22,136 nucleotides of DNA from Trueperaceae bacterium (lineage in GTDB: Bacteria > Deinococcota > Deinococci > Deinococcales > Trueperaceae). Position 1 is the stretch's first letter, and the number at the start of each line of letters is the position of its first letter. The position numbers and the translations under genes were made by a program. The DNA lies in contig SLSQ01000021.1 of the NCBI GenBank assembly GCA_007130355.1, positions 1 through 22,136 on the forward strand, written 5' to 3'. Below the pieces are notes generated by a model, which was not told the origin of the DNA, searched no databases, and saw nothing but the letters and a program-made list of their open reading frames with translations. This document shows positions 14,388 through 21,863 of the stretch, piece after piece.

Positions 14388-15911
14388 TTGCCGTACGACG
14401 ATCCCCTACCCGACGCACGTTCCGCCGCCGAGTCCGATCCGGCCGTCGCCGACGTGGGACTCAGCGAGGAGCAGGCGAAGCTGTTCCGCGACCTGCCCCT
14501 CCCCGCCTGGGTCTTCGACGAGGAGACGCTTCGGTTCCTGGACGTGAACGACGCGGCGGTGGCGATCTACGGACACCCCCGCGAGCGGTTCCTGCGGATG
14601 TCGATCCGCGACATCCGCCCGCGCGAGGACGCCGATCGGGTCGAGCGGCACGTCCGCTCCCGTACCGAGCGCTACGACGCCGACGAACCGTGGCGCCACC
14701 GCACCGCCGACGGGCGCCTGCTCGAGGTCGCGATCGACTCCCACGCCACGCGCTGGTGCGGCCGTCCGGCGCGTCTGGTGGTCGCTCGCGACGTTACCCG
14801 CCCGAACCGGGCCGCCCGCGAGGTCGAGGCCCTCAACCGGCGTCTGGCCGAGGAGGCGCGTCGCTACCAGCGGCTGGCCGCCTTCGGCGCCGCGATCGAG
14901 ACGATCCACGAGGTCGACGCGCTCGTGCGCCACGGACTCGAGGAGCTCACCGAGCTCCTCGGCATGGACGGCGCCGGCTTCTACGACCTGCACGCCGGCG
15001 AAGCGATCCTACGGCACGCCTTCCGGCTCGAGGAGCGTCGCCGCAGCGGCGCGATCCTGACGCGGCAGACGAGCGACTCGGGGCTGGTCGGCCGGGTCGC
15101 CGCCACCGGCCGCCCCGAGTGGACGCCGGTCTACGACCGCTCGCCGTACGCTGCCTCGCGGGTGCTCGGGCGGGGGCTCGGCAGCCAGCTGACGCTTCCG
15201 GTCCAGGAGGCCGGACGCGTCGCGTACGTGCTCGGGGTGGTGACGTTCGACCGCACGGTCGATCTCGACGAGCATGCGCTTGCCGTGGCACGGGCGTTCG
15301 TGCACCGGCTCGAGAACGCGCTCGACCGGGTCCGGACGCTCGGCGAGATCCGGGCCACCCGCGAGGCGACCTTCCGCGCCTTCGGCGTGGCGCTCGAGGC
15401 ACGCAACTACGAGACCGCCGGGCACACCGACCGGGTGTCCGACCGCGCCGTCGCCTTCGCGCGGCGTCTGGGCCTCCCGCCGGAGGAGCTGCGCGCGATC
15501 CAGTGGGGCGCCTACCTGCACGACGTCGGCAAACTCGCGATCCCCGACGCGATCCTGCTCAAACCGGGACGCCTGACCCCGGACGAGTTCGAGGTCGTGC
15601 GCCAGCACGCCGACATCGGCGACCGGATGATCCGGGACCTGGCGTTCCTTCCCGCCGCGACGCGGCAGATCGTGCGGCACCACCACGAACGCTGGGACGG
15701 GGGCGGCTACCCGGACGGCCTGGCCGGACCCGACGTCCCGCTGCCCGCCCGCCTGTTCGCCCTGGTCGACGTGCACGACGCGCTCCGGAGGGAGCGTCCG
15801 TACAAGTCGGCGTGGAGCGCCGAGGCGACGCGCGAGGAGATCGCACGCTGCGCCGGCACGCAGTTCGACCCCGCGCTCACGACCGCCTTCCTCGAAGCGT
15901 TCGACGACTGA
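14388..15911 (+). CDS. PAS-GAF-HD-GYP domain protein, probable c-di-GMP phosphodiesterase
   Basis: This 507-residue cytosolic sensor-effector has a PAS domain at about residues 25-145 (LPLPAWVFDEETLRFLDVND...), a GAF domain at about 165-315, and an HD-GYP domain from about 325. The HD-GYP core is intact: HTDRVSDRAV, His378-Asp379 in LHDVGKLAIPD, QHADIGDRMI, HHHERWDGGGYPDGLAG (GYP at 440-442) and VDVHDAL near the end. Family knowledge predicts hydrolysis of cyclic di-GMP, gated by a ligand in PAS or GAF. No GGDEF cyclase lies in this window. The start is TTG at 14388, the first usable start in the open frame; GTG at 14454 is an alternative that still keeps the PAS domain. It is divergent from the hybrid kinase. 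Confidence 0.9.
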   Translation: MPYDDPLPDARSAAESDPAVADVGLSEEQAKLFRDLPLPAWVFDEETLRFLDVNDAAVAIYGHPRERFLRMSIRDIRPREDADRVERHVRSRTERYDADEPWRHRTADGRLLEVAIDSHATRWCGRPARLVVARDVTRPNRAAREVEALNRRLAEEARRYQRLAAFGAAIETIHEVDALVRHGLEELTELLGMDGAGFYDLHAGEAILRHAFRLEERRRSGAILTRQTSDSGLVGRVAATGRPEWTPVYDRSPYAASRVLGRGLGSQLTLPVQEAGRVAYVLGVVTFDRTVDLDEHALAVARAFVHRLENALDRVRTLGEIRATREATFRAFGVALEARNYETAGHTDRVSDRAVAFARRLGLPPEELRAIQWGAYLHDVGKLAIPDAILLKPGRLTPDEFEVVRQHADIGDRMIRDLAFLPAATRQIVRHHHERWDGGGYPDGLAGPDVPLPARLFALVDVHDALRRERPYKSAWSAEATREEIARCAGTQFDPALTTAFLEAFDD

Positions 15912-15936
15912 TCCGCCGCGGCCGCTCCCGCCGGAT
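15911..15936. terminator. Terminator-like hairpin between convergent genes
   Basis: An interrupted stem is formed by ATCCG pairing with CGGAT and, inside a CC bulge, GCGG pairing with CCGC around a 6-nt loop. It starts on the last base of the HD-GYP stop codon and faces the SDR gene. No T-tract follows. Confidence 0.4.
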
Positions 15937-15945
15937 CGAGACCGG

Positions 15946-16719
15946 TCAGTCGACGTACTGGCCGCCGTCGACGTCCACGATCTCGCCGGTGATCCAGCCG
16001 GCGCCCGGCGACGCCAGGAAGGCGATCGCGGCGGCGACGTCGGCGCCGCGGCCCGGACGGCCCATCGGGATGTCCTCGAGGACGCGGGCACCGTCCGGAC
16101 CGTCGAGGATGCGGGAGGTGCGCGGGTTCGGGATCAGGCCGGGGCAGACGGCGTTGACGGTCACCTCGGGCGCGAGCTCCTTGGCCAGACCGCGGGTGAG
16201 GCCCATCACGCCCGCCTTGGTCGAGGCGTACGCCGAACGGCTCACCGAACGGGGCGGTCCCCCACCGGTCCGGCCGGAGACGGAGGCGACGTTCACGATC
16301 CGCGCGTTCGGTCGGGCGCGCATCGTCGGCACCAGCCTCCGGCTCCAGGTCCAGGCGCTCAGCATGTTCGCGCGGAACGACCGCGCGTAGTCCTCCGGCT
16401 CGAGCTCGAGCATCGGCCGCGGCTCGCTCGCGCCCGCGACGTTCACGAGCACGTCGACGTGCCCGAACCTGGCGAGGATCCGCGCAACGGCGTCGGCGAC
16501 GGCGTCCGGGTCGGAGGCGTCGCAAGGGACGGCGAGGGCGCTGCGTCCGCGTTCCTCGACCTCGGCCGCGACCGCTTCGGCGGCGTCCGGGTCCAGGTCG
16601 ACGACGGCCACGTCGGCGCCGAGCTCGGCCAGGAGCCGGCAGGTGGCGCCGCCGATCGTGCCGCCACCGGCGGTGACGACGGCGACGCGGCCGTGCTGAT
16701 CGAAGGCTGGGTGGGGCAT
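15946..16719 (-). CDS. Short-chain dehydrogenase/reductase (SDR)
   Basis: This 257-residue NAD(P)-dependent oxidoreductase has a Rossmann fold. The cofactor loop reads VTAGGGTIGGATCRLL, a slight variant of TGxxxGIG. An acidic residue follows strand 2 (VVDLD), which favours NAD over NADP. NVAG is the structural Asn motif. The catalytic set is Ser in VNVASVSG, Tyr164 and Lys168 in SAYASTKAG. The C-terminus has the classical ITGEIVDVDGGQ. The length fits classical SDRs such as FabG-like enzymes. The substrate is not readable, and neighbours give no pathway. The ATG is supported by GGAGGAGGACCG directly upstream. Confidence 0.93.
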   Translation of the reverse strand: MPHPAFDQHGRVAVVTAGGGTIGGATCRLLAELGADVAVVDLDPDAAEAVAAEVEERGRSALAVPCDASDPDAVADAVARILARFGHVDVLVNVAGASEPRPMLELEPEDYARSFRANMLSAWTWSRRLVPTMRARPNARIVNVASVSGRTGGGPPRSVSRSAYASTKAGVMGLTRGLAKELAPEVTVNAVCPGLIPNPRTSRILDGPDGARVLEDIPMGRPGRGADVAAAIAFLASPGAGWITGEIVDVDGGQYVD

Positions 16720-16763
16720 CGGTCCTCCTCCGGGCGGCCGGCGCTGCCGGCCGCGACCCGCGT

Positions 16764-16772
16764 ACGGTAGCA
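16764..16772 (-). promoter_or_regulatory. Extended -10 promoter of the SDR gene (TGCTACCGT)
   Basis: On the minus strand TG-C-TACCGT is an extended -10 element 44 nt before the SDR ATG. It would give a leader of about 38 nt that contains the gene's strong ribosome binding site. Unlike several neighbours, this gene is therefore leadered. Confidence 0.45.
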
Positions 16773-17035
16773 CCGGACCCGAACCCGGCCGACCCCGGCC
16801 CGACCGGGAAGGGGCCGACGGGGCCCGATACCGTGAGCGTTCGGTGAGACTGCGAACGTATCGTGCCTTACGGTGCACCGGTGCGCAGTGCTGGACACGC
16901 TTCGCCGGACCCGACATGCATTCCGGCGCACATAGGACCCGCCCCCGTGCGCCCTACCATCGAAGGCGCGTCCGCCCCCCGTCCCGAAAGCGGACGCGAG
17001 CGCATCACGAACTCTCGAACCCTGAGGAGGCACGC
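16773..17035 (+). promoter_or_regulatory. Upstream region of the sugar dehydrogenase with operator-like symmetry
   Basis: No gene is supported in this stretch. CGTTCG (16838-16843) and CGAACG (16853-16858) form a perfect inverted repeat with a 9-bp spacer, directly followed by a -10-like TATCGT (16859-16864). Two overlapping palindromes lie just beyond: CGGTGCACCG (16871-16880) and GCACCGGTGC (16875-16884). A second -10-like TACCAT lies at 16955-16960. GAGGAGG (17024-17030) is the ribosome binding site, 5 nt before the ATG. The symmetry at the likely promoter suggests a repressor site; which promoter is used is uncertain. Confidence 0.45.
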
Positions 17036-18382
17036 ATGCGAACGATCCGTAGAACGTCCGCGACGCCCCGCCGAACCCCGTGGCTGGCAGCCCTGCTCGC
17101 CGCGGCGACGGTCGTCGGCCTGAGCGGCGCCGCGTGGGCGCAAGGCCCGGCGTACGACCTGGACCTGTTCGCCGAGGGCATGACCGCGCCGGTGATGCTC
17201 GACCAGCCGCCCGGTCAGGACTTCCTCGTCGTCGCCGACCAGGCCGGCATGATCCACGCGGTCGAGATGGACGGCACCGTTCACGACACGCCGTTCCTCG
17301 ACGTCCGCGACCGGCTCGCCGAGTTCCGCCCCGGCTTCGACGAGCGTGGCCTGCTGGGCCTCGCCTTCCACCCCGAGTACGAGAGCAACGGCCGCTTCTT
17401 CGTCTACTACAGCGCGCCGCTGCGCGCCTCGGCCCTGCCGGCGTTGAACCACACCGCCCGCATCGCCGAGTTCCACGTCTCCGACGATGCGCACCGCGCC
17501 GACCCCGACAGCGAACGCGCCGTGCTCGAGGTCGACCAGCCGGCGTTCAACCACAACGGCGGCAAGATCGCCTTCGGTCCCGACGGCTACCTCTACATCG
17601 GCTTCGGCGACGGCGGCAACGCCAACGACGTCGGCCCCTACCACCCGCCGATGGGCAACGGACAGGACGTCACCACCCTGCTCGGGAACATCCTCCGCAT
17701 CGACGTGAACGACGACGACGGCCGCGGCTACGCCGTGCCGGACGACAACCCGTTCGTCGGCGGCGTCGAGCTGCCCGAGGACTACGACTGGTCCGGCACG
17801 CACGCCCGGGACGAGATCTACGCCTGGGGCCTGCGCAACCCGTTCCGCTTCTCGTTCGACCGGGAGACCGGCGACCTGTGGATCGGCGACGTCGGCCAGG
17901 GCCTCTGGGAGGAGCACAACCGGATCACCGAGCCGGGCAACCTCGGTTGGCGCCTGATGGAGGGCACCCACGGCTTCGATCCCGACGACAACACGCGGAT
18001 CATCGAGGAGCACCCCGAGACCGGCCCGCTCGGCTGGCCGCTGGTGCTGCCGGTGATCGAGTACGGCAACGTCGGCAACATCGACGACGGTCTCGGCATC
18101 TCCACGACCGGCGGCTACGTCTACCGCGGTTCCGCCGTCCCCGAACTGCAGGGGCACTACGTCTTCGGCGACTGGGCCCAGAGCTTCGTCGAGCCGAGCG
18201 GCAAGGTCTTCGTGGCCAGCGGCCAGGGCGACGACTGGGAGATCGTGAGCGACCGGACGCTCGACCACTTCGTCCTCTCGTTCGGCGAGGACGCCGCAGG
18301 GGAGCTCTACGTGCTCGTCAGCGACGAGAACGCTCCCCAGGGCGAGACCGGCAAGGTCTACCGCTTCGTGGCGGCCGACTGA
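17036..18382 (+). CDS. Exported PQQ-dependent sugar dehydrogenase (soluble GDH/YliI family)
   Basis: This 448-residue protein starts with a basic region and a hydrophobic segment ending ...SGAAWA, a clear Sec-type signal peptide cleaved before QGPAYDLD. The mature part is a beta-propeller of the glucose/sorbosone dehydrogenase family. Its landmarks are ERGLLGLAFHP near the start, His173 in FNHNGGKIAFGPDGYLYIGFGDGG (the probable base that takes the substrate hydride/proton), LRNPFRFSFDRETGDLWIGDVGQ (the Arg and Trp that contact PQQ), and GGYVYRGSAVPELQGHYVFGDW. It would oxidise aldose-type sugars in the periplasm using PQQ, which must be made or imported elsewhere. A cytochrome c gene follows on the same strand and is the likely electron acceptor. 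The sugar specificity is unknown. Confidence 0.92.
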   Translation: MRTIRRTSATPRRTPWLAALLAAATVVGLSGAAWAQGPAYDLDLFAEGMTAPVMLDQPPGQDFLVVADQAGMIHAVEMDGTVHDTPFLDVRDRLAEFRPGFDERGLLGLAFHPEYESNGRFFVYYSAPLRASALPALNHTARIAEFHVSDDAHRADPDSERAVLEVDQPAFNHNGGKIAFGPDGYLYIGFGDGGNANDVGPYHPPMGNGQDVTTLLGNILRIDVNDDDGRGYAVPDDNPFVGGVELPEDYDWSGTHARDEIYAWGLRNPFRFSFDRETGDLWIGDVGQGLWEEHNRITEPGNLGWRLMEGTHGFDPDDNTRIIEEHPETGPLGWPLVLPVIEYGNVGNIDDGLGISTTGGYVYRGSAVPELQGHYVFGDWAQSFVEPSGKVFVASGQGDDWEIVSDRTLDHFVLSFGEDAAGELYVLVSDENAPQGETGKVYRFVAAD

Positions 18383-18396
18383 CCGGTTCATGAAAC

Positions 18397-18427
18397 GTGC
18401 CTGAAGGCGGATCGCGCCTTCGGGCAC
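18397..18427. terminator. Strong hairpin after the sugar dehydrogenase gene
   Basis: Arms GTGCCTGAAGGCG and CGCCTTCGGGCAC make a 13-bp stem with one G-T wobble and a 5-nt loop, starting 14 nt after the stop codon. There is no T-tract, but the stem is long and stable, so it is likely a terminator, a partial terminator or an mRNA 3'-end protector between the two genes. Confidence 0.6.
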
Positions 18428-18449
18428 CTCCGAGTCCCGGCGGCGCGGG

Positions 18450-18455
18450 TATCGT
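18450..18455 (+). promoter_or_regulatory. Possible -10 box TATCGT for the cytochrome c gene
   Basis: TATCGT would place transcription start near 18462, giving the cytochrome gene its own promoter after the hairpin. The large inverted repeat 18465-18508 would then be the very 5' end of that mRNA. No good -35 is visible. Confidence 0.35.
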
Positions 18456-18464
18456 CGGGACGCC

Positions 18465-18508
18465 CGCACGAACGGGCGGGTCGCGGATGCGGCCCGCCCC
18501 TTCGTGCG
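18465..18508. repeat. 16-bp inverted repeat in the cytochrome c 5' region
   Basis: CGCACGAACGGGCGGG (18465-18480) pairs with CCCGCCCCTTCGTGCG (18493-18508) with a single C-C mismatch around a 12-nt loop. It lies 55 bp before the cytochrome ATG. As RNA it would be a very stable 5' stem-loop; as DNA it could be a binding site. The ribosome binding site downstream is left free. Confidence 0.75.
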
Positions 18509-18563
18509 ATCCGGCGCATTCGAGCGTTCGATCCGCGCCGCGAATCCCGACTCGGAGGAACCC

Positions 18564-19049
18564 ATGAACCGTCGCACCCGCACCCCCGACGCACCCGCCT
18601 CGCCCGCCGTACGCCGCCGCGCCGTCCTCGCCGGCGGCGTGGCCCTCGCCCTGGCGTTCGGCGGCGTCCTCTACGCCTCCGCCGACGAAGCCGCCGCCCC
18701 CGCGGTCCCGTTCACGACCGAACAGGTCGAGGCCGGACAGGCCGCCTATCAGCAGCACTGCGCCGCCTGCCACGGGGCCGAGATGGAGGGCATGGCCCAC
18801 TTCCCTCAGCTGGCCGGCCCCACCTTCCAGGACCGCTGGAGCGACGACGCGCTCGGTGACCTGTACGTCTATACGCGCGATCAGATGCCGCTCGGCCAGG
18901 GCGGATCGCTGCCGACGGAGACGTACGCGGAGATCACCGTCGCGATGCTGGCGGCGAACGATCTCGCCCCCGGCGAGACGGCCTTCGATCCGGAGGACGA
19001 GGACCAGCTCGCGCTGCCGCTCGGCCCGGCCTTCGGCGCCGAGGAGTGA
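18564..19049 (+). CDS. Exported class I c-type cytochrome
   Basis: This 161-residue protein has an N-terminal basic stretch RRRAVLAGG, then a hydrophobic helix ending near LYASA, which gives a signal peptide or membrane anchor (twin-Arg-like, but no clear Tat consensus). The heme site is Cys66-Ala-Ala-Cys69-His70 in QQHCAACHGAEMEGM. Met108 in DQMPLGQGG is the probable second axial ligand. One heme is expected. The acidic C-terminus (DPEDEDQLALPLG) extends beyond the heme domain. ATG at 18564 is chosen because GGAGGA precedes it; the frame is open 20 codons further upstream, but through the inverted repeat. Its place after the PQQ dehydrogenase suggests it carries electrons from sugar oxidation to the respiratory chain. 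Confidence 0.92.
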   Translation: MNRRTRTPDAPASPAVRRRAVLAGGVALALAFGGVLYASADEAAAPAVPFTTEQVEAGQAAYQQHCAACHGAEMEGMAHFPQLAGPTFQDRWSDDALGDLYVYTRDQMPLGQGGSLPTETYAEITVAMLAANDLAPGETAFDPEDEDQLALPLGPAFGAEE

Positions 19050-19053
19050 CCTC

Positions 19054-19077
19054 GGGCGGGTGCCGTCGCGCCCGCCC
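19054..19077. terminator. Bidirectional terminator-like hairpin
   Basis: Perfect 7-bp arms GGGCGGG and CCCGCCC flank a 10-nt loop in the 42-bp gap between the cytochrome gene and the convergent hydrolase gene. The hairpin would serve both directions. No T-tract is present. Confidence 0.45.
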
Positions 19078-19091
19078 CTCGCCCCCGGACC

Positions 19092-20012
19092 TCAGGCCCC
19101 GATGCCGACCAACGGGTCGCCCTCGGTGATCGCCAGGCTCTCGACCGCGAACAGCACCACCCCGTCCTGCGGCGCCACCACGCGCCGCAGGACGGTGCCG
19201 TGCAGGTCGGACAGCACGCCGATCTCCTGACCCTCACGTACCCCGTCGCCGCCGGAGACGCTCGGTCGCCAGAGGCCCCGCTCCTCCGCCCGCAGCCAGG
19301 CGAAGGTCGCCAGGCGCCGGACCGGGGCGGGCTCCGGCGTGCCGTCCAGCACGTCCAGGTGCTGCAGCGCGCGGCGTACGCCGTGGACCAGTCGCTCGAC
19401 CTCGGCCTCCGGCCAGAGGCCCTGGCCGCTCGCCTCGGCCAACACCGCCGGAACGCCGAGCTCGGTCGCGGCGGCGTACTTCATGCCGCGCCCGCCGCTC
19501 TCGACCAGGAGCGGCAGGCCGAACGCCTCCGCCAAGGCGAGCGACGGCGCGTGCCCGGCCGCGACGATCGAGAACGGCGTGAGCGACTCGATCATGTCGC
19601 CGCCGTGCAGGTCGATCAGGGCGTCGGCTCGCGCGAACCACTCGTGCGTGAGCCAGAACGCCAGCCGTTCGGCGAAGGTACCGCCGGCCGAGCCGGGGAA
19701 CACGCGGTTCAGGTTCTTCCCGTCCAGCGGGTTCACGTAGATCGATCGTGCGAAGAACGCCGGCGGGTTCGCCACCGGCAGCACGATCACGGTTCCGCGC
19801 ACCGTCGCCGGGTCGAGACGCGCCACGCGGGTGGCGGCCTCGATCGAGGCGTACTCGGCGCCGTGGACGCCGGCGGTGACGAGTACGGTAGGGCCCTCGC
19901 GACCGCCGCGCACGACGGTGCAGGGCACCTCGACGGGGGTGCCCAGGTCGGGGGCGAGGGTCAGGGCGTGGGATTCGCCGGGGGCGAGGACGGACGGATC
20001 GACGGTATGCAC
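19092..20012 (-). CDS. Succinylglutamate desuccinylase/aspartoacylase-family zinc hydrolase
   Basis: This 306-residue M14-like carboxypeptidase-fold enzyme would cleave an N-acyl amide bond of an acylated amino acid or related compound. The zinc ligands are visible: His and Glu in TAGVHGAEYASIEAA, and His in LIDLHGGDMIESLTPF. The catalytic Glu lies in VPAVLAEASGQGL. The Asn-Arg substrate motif KNLNRVFPG is present. The C-terminal beta-rich part ends LAITEGDPLVGIG, as in AstE/AspA relatives often annotated as succinylglutamate desuccinylase or deacylase. No arginine-catabolism neighbours are present, so the substrate is open. Start is GTG, with GGAGG 8 nt upstream. It is divergent from the nitronate-monooxygenase-like gene. 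Confidence 0.9.
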   Translation of the reverse strand: MHTVDPSVLAPGESHALTLAPDLGTPVEVPCTVVRGGREGPTVLVTAGVHGAEYASIEAATRVARLDPATVRGTVIVLPVANPPAFFARSIYVNPLDGKNLNRVFPGSAGGTFAERLAFWLTHEWFARADALIDLHGGDMIESLTPFSIVAAGHAPSLALAEAFGLPLLVESGGRGMKYAAATELGVPAVLAEASGQGLWPEAEVERLVHGVRRALQHLDVLDGTPEPAPVRRLATFAWLRAEERGLWRPSVSGGDGVREGQEIGVLSDLHGTVLRRVVAPQDGVVLFAVESLAITEGDPLVGIGA

Positions 20013-20099
20013 GGTTCGGACCTCCGGGTCGCGAGTGTCGCACGGCCGTCCTTGACCGGCGTCAAGGCGCCCGCGACCGCGCGATCGTAGCGTGCCCGG
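20013..20099. promoter_or_regulatory. Divergent promoter region with symmetric TTGAC elements
   Basis: CTTGAC-CGGC-GTCAAG (20051-20066) is a perfect inverted repeat that puts a TTGACC on the plus strand and a TTGACG on the minus strand. On the minus strand an extended -10-like TG-C-GACACT follows after a somewhat long spacer, then GGAGG and GTG of the hydrolase. On the plus strand TAGCGT (20088-20093) ends 6 nt before the flavoprotein ATG, the leaderless layout; the plus-strand TTGACC is too far for a standard -35. The symmetric core may be an operator shared by both genes. Confidence 0.5.
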
Positions 20100-21563
20100 A
20101 TGATCACGACGCGTTCCGTCCCCTCCGGCCGCCCCGACCTTCCGTCCATCGTTCAGGGCGGCATGGGCGTCGCCGTGTCCGGCCATCGCCTCGCGCGCGC
20201 CGTGGCGCGCGCGGGCCAGATGGGCGTGGTGTCCGGTACGGCGCTCGACACCGTGCTCGTGCGACGCCTGCAGGACGGCGATCCGGACGGCGACGTCCGT
20301 CGCGCCCTGGCACGCTTCCCGGACCCCGACCTGGCCGGTCGCCTCCTCGACCGGTACTACCTGCCGGGCGGACGTCCCTCCGGGCGCCCGTACCGGCGGA
20401 CCGGACTCCGCACCGCCCGTCGCGACCGGAACGCCGACGCGCTGGCCGCCCTGGCCGCCTTCGCCGAAGTGTCGCTCGCCAAGGAGGACGCGCGCGGCCC
20501 GATCGGCATCAACCTGCTCACCAAGATCCAGCTCTCCACCCTGCCGACGCTCTACGGCGCGATGCTGGCCGGGGTCGATTGGGTGCTGATGGGGGCCGGC
20601 ATCCCCCGCGACGTGCCGGGCGTGCTCGACCGGTTCGCCGAACAGGGGGCGGCCTCGCTGCGGCTGGACGTGGCCGATGCTCCCCGCGGCAGCGAACCGG
20701 TCCAGCTCCGCTTCGACCCGGCGGAGCACGGCTGGGACGCGCTCGGACCGTTGCGACGTCCGGCGTTCATGCCGATCGTGGCGTCGCACGCGCTCGCCTC
20801 GATGCTGCTGAAGCGCGCGACCGGCCGGATCGACGGGTTCGTCGTCGAGGGGCCGACGGCCGGGGGGCACAACGCCCCGCCGCGCGGGCCGGCCCGCACC
20901 GACGCCGACGGAGCGCCGCGGTACGGACCACGGGACGTGGTCGACCTGGATGCGGTCGCCGCGCTGGGCCTCCCGTTCTGGCTGGCGGGCGGCACGGGCA
21001 CGCCGGAGGGGCTGAGCGAGGCCCACGCACGTGGCGCGGCCGGCATTCAGGTCGGGACCCTGTTCGCCTACTGCGACGAGTCGGGCCTCGATTCGGGGCT
21101 CAAACGCTCCGTCGTGGAGCGGACGCGACACGGCGACGTGCGCGTCCGGACCGATGGACGCGCCTCGCCCACCGGCTTTCCGTTCAAGGTGGCGGACCTC
21201 TCCGGCACCACCGCCGAGCCGAAGGTGTACGAGGCCCGCGAACGCGTCTGCGACCTCGGGTACCTGCGCGAGGCCGCCCACGGTCCCGACGGCCGCCTGG
21301 CGTTCCGCTGCCCCGCCGAACCGGTCGACGCGTACGTGGCCAAGGGCGGCCGGGTCGAGGACACGATCGGCCGCGTCTGCCTCTGCAACGGGCTCGCCGC
21401 CGCGGCCGGGATGCCGCAGGTGCAGAAGGCCGGGCGGGTCGAGCGGCCGGTCGTCACCAGCGGCGACGCGATCATGGACGTACGGCGCGTCCTGAAGCCG
21501 GGCGCGACGGGGTACGCGGCGCGGGACGTGGTCGCGTTCCTGACGGGGGTGGGCGAGGCGTGA
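20100..21563 (+). CDS. Nitronate monooxygenase-like flavoprotein (2-nitropropane dioxygenase family), long form
   Basis: This is a 487-residue FMN-dependent TIM-barrel protein. The N-terminal SIVQGGMGVAVSGHRLARAVARAGQMGVVSGTALD is the family's flavin-binding start. GVDWVLMGAGIPRDVPG, FVVEGPTAGGHNAPPRG, LPFWLAGGTGTPEG and AAGIQVGTLFAYCDESG follow in the usual order. Classical enzymes are about 330-380 residues. The last 110 or so residues are an extra part with four cysteines: Cys384, Cys404, Cys427 and Cys429 (RVCLCNGL), possibly a metal site. There is also a long insertion near residues 60-120. Members oxidise alkyl nitronates or act as FabK/PfaD-like reductases; which applies here cannot be decided. 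Start ATG has a TAGCGT box 6 nt upstream and no ribosome binding site. Confidence 0.88.
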   Translation: MITTRSVPSGRPDLPSIVQGGMGVAVSGHRLARAVARAGQMGVVSGTALDTVLVRRLQDGDPDGDVRRALARFPDPDLAGRLLDRYYLPGGRPSGRPYRRTGLRTARRDRNADALAALAAFAEVSLAKEDARGPIGINLLTKIQLSTLPTLYGAMLAGVDWVLMGAGIPRDVPGVLDRFAEQGAASLRLDVADAPRGSEPVQLRFDPAEHGWDALGPLRRPAFMPIVASHALASMLLKRATGRIDGFVVEGPTAGGHNAPPRGPARTDADGAPRYGPRDVVDLDAVAALGLPFWLAGGTGTPEGLSEAHARGAAGIQVGTLFAYCDESGLDSGLKRSVVERTRHGDVRVRTDGRASPTGFPFKVADLSGTTAEPKVYEARERVCDLGYLREAAHGPDGRLAFRCPAEPVDAYVAKGGRVEDTIGRVCLCNGLAAAAGMPQVQKAGRVERPVVTSGDAIMDVRRVLKPGATGYAARDVVAFLTGVGEA

Positions 21564-21718
21564 CCGGTTCCGTGTTCCACGCGTACCGCGCTCGGGTGGG
21601 TCGAAGCACGACGCGCGCGTCACCGTGCGCGACCTCCGCGACCTGAGGACGCTCGGCCATCGACCGCTCCCACCTCATCGACGATCACGCTCGAAGAGCT
21701 GCCTTCTGGTCCGCGGGT

Positions 21719-21741
21719 CACGGACGACCCCGTCGTCCGTG
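21719..21741. terminator. Perfect 10-bp hairpin, possible terminator
   Basis: CACGGACGAC and GTCGTCCGTG pair perfectly around a CCC loop, 155 bp after the flavoprotein stop codon. There is no T-tract. It may end the upstream transcript or belong to an unannotated RNA. Confidence 0.45.
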
Positions 21742-21863
21742 CGCCGCGCCGGTGGCACGTCCGAACGGCAGAAGCGGACTTCGCGGGGATCGAAGTTCGG
21801 TCCCGCGTCGCCGTGCGGGTTCCGGAGCTCTCCGGCGCCGAAACCCCATGACCATCGTCACCG

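Noticed and set aside
21560..21646. 29-codon ORF overlapping the flavoprotein stop (GTGA)
   Set aside because: It has the overlap, but the product is Arg/Ser/Thr-rich with no recognisable features, and no ribosome binding site supports it.
21782..21807. tRNA T-arm-like element (TTCG loop with GC stem)
   Set aside because: It folds as a bulged hairpin, but no acceptor, D-arm or anticodon arm is found around it on either strand.
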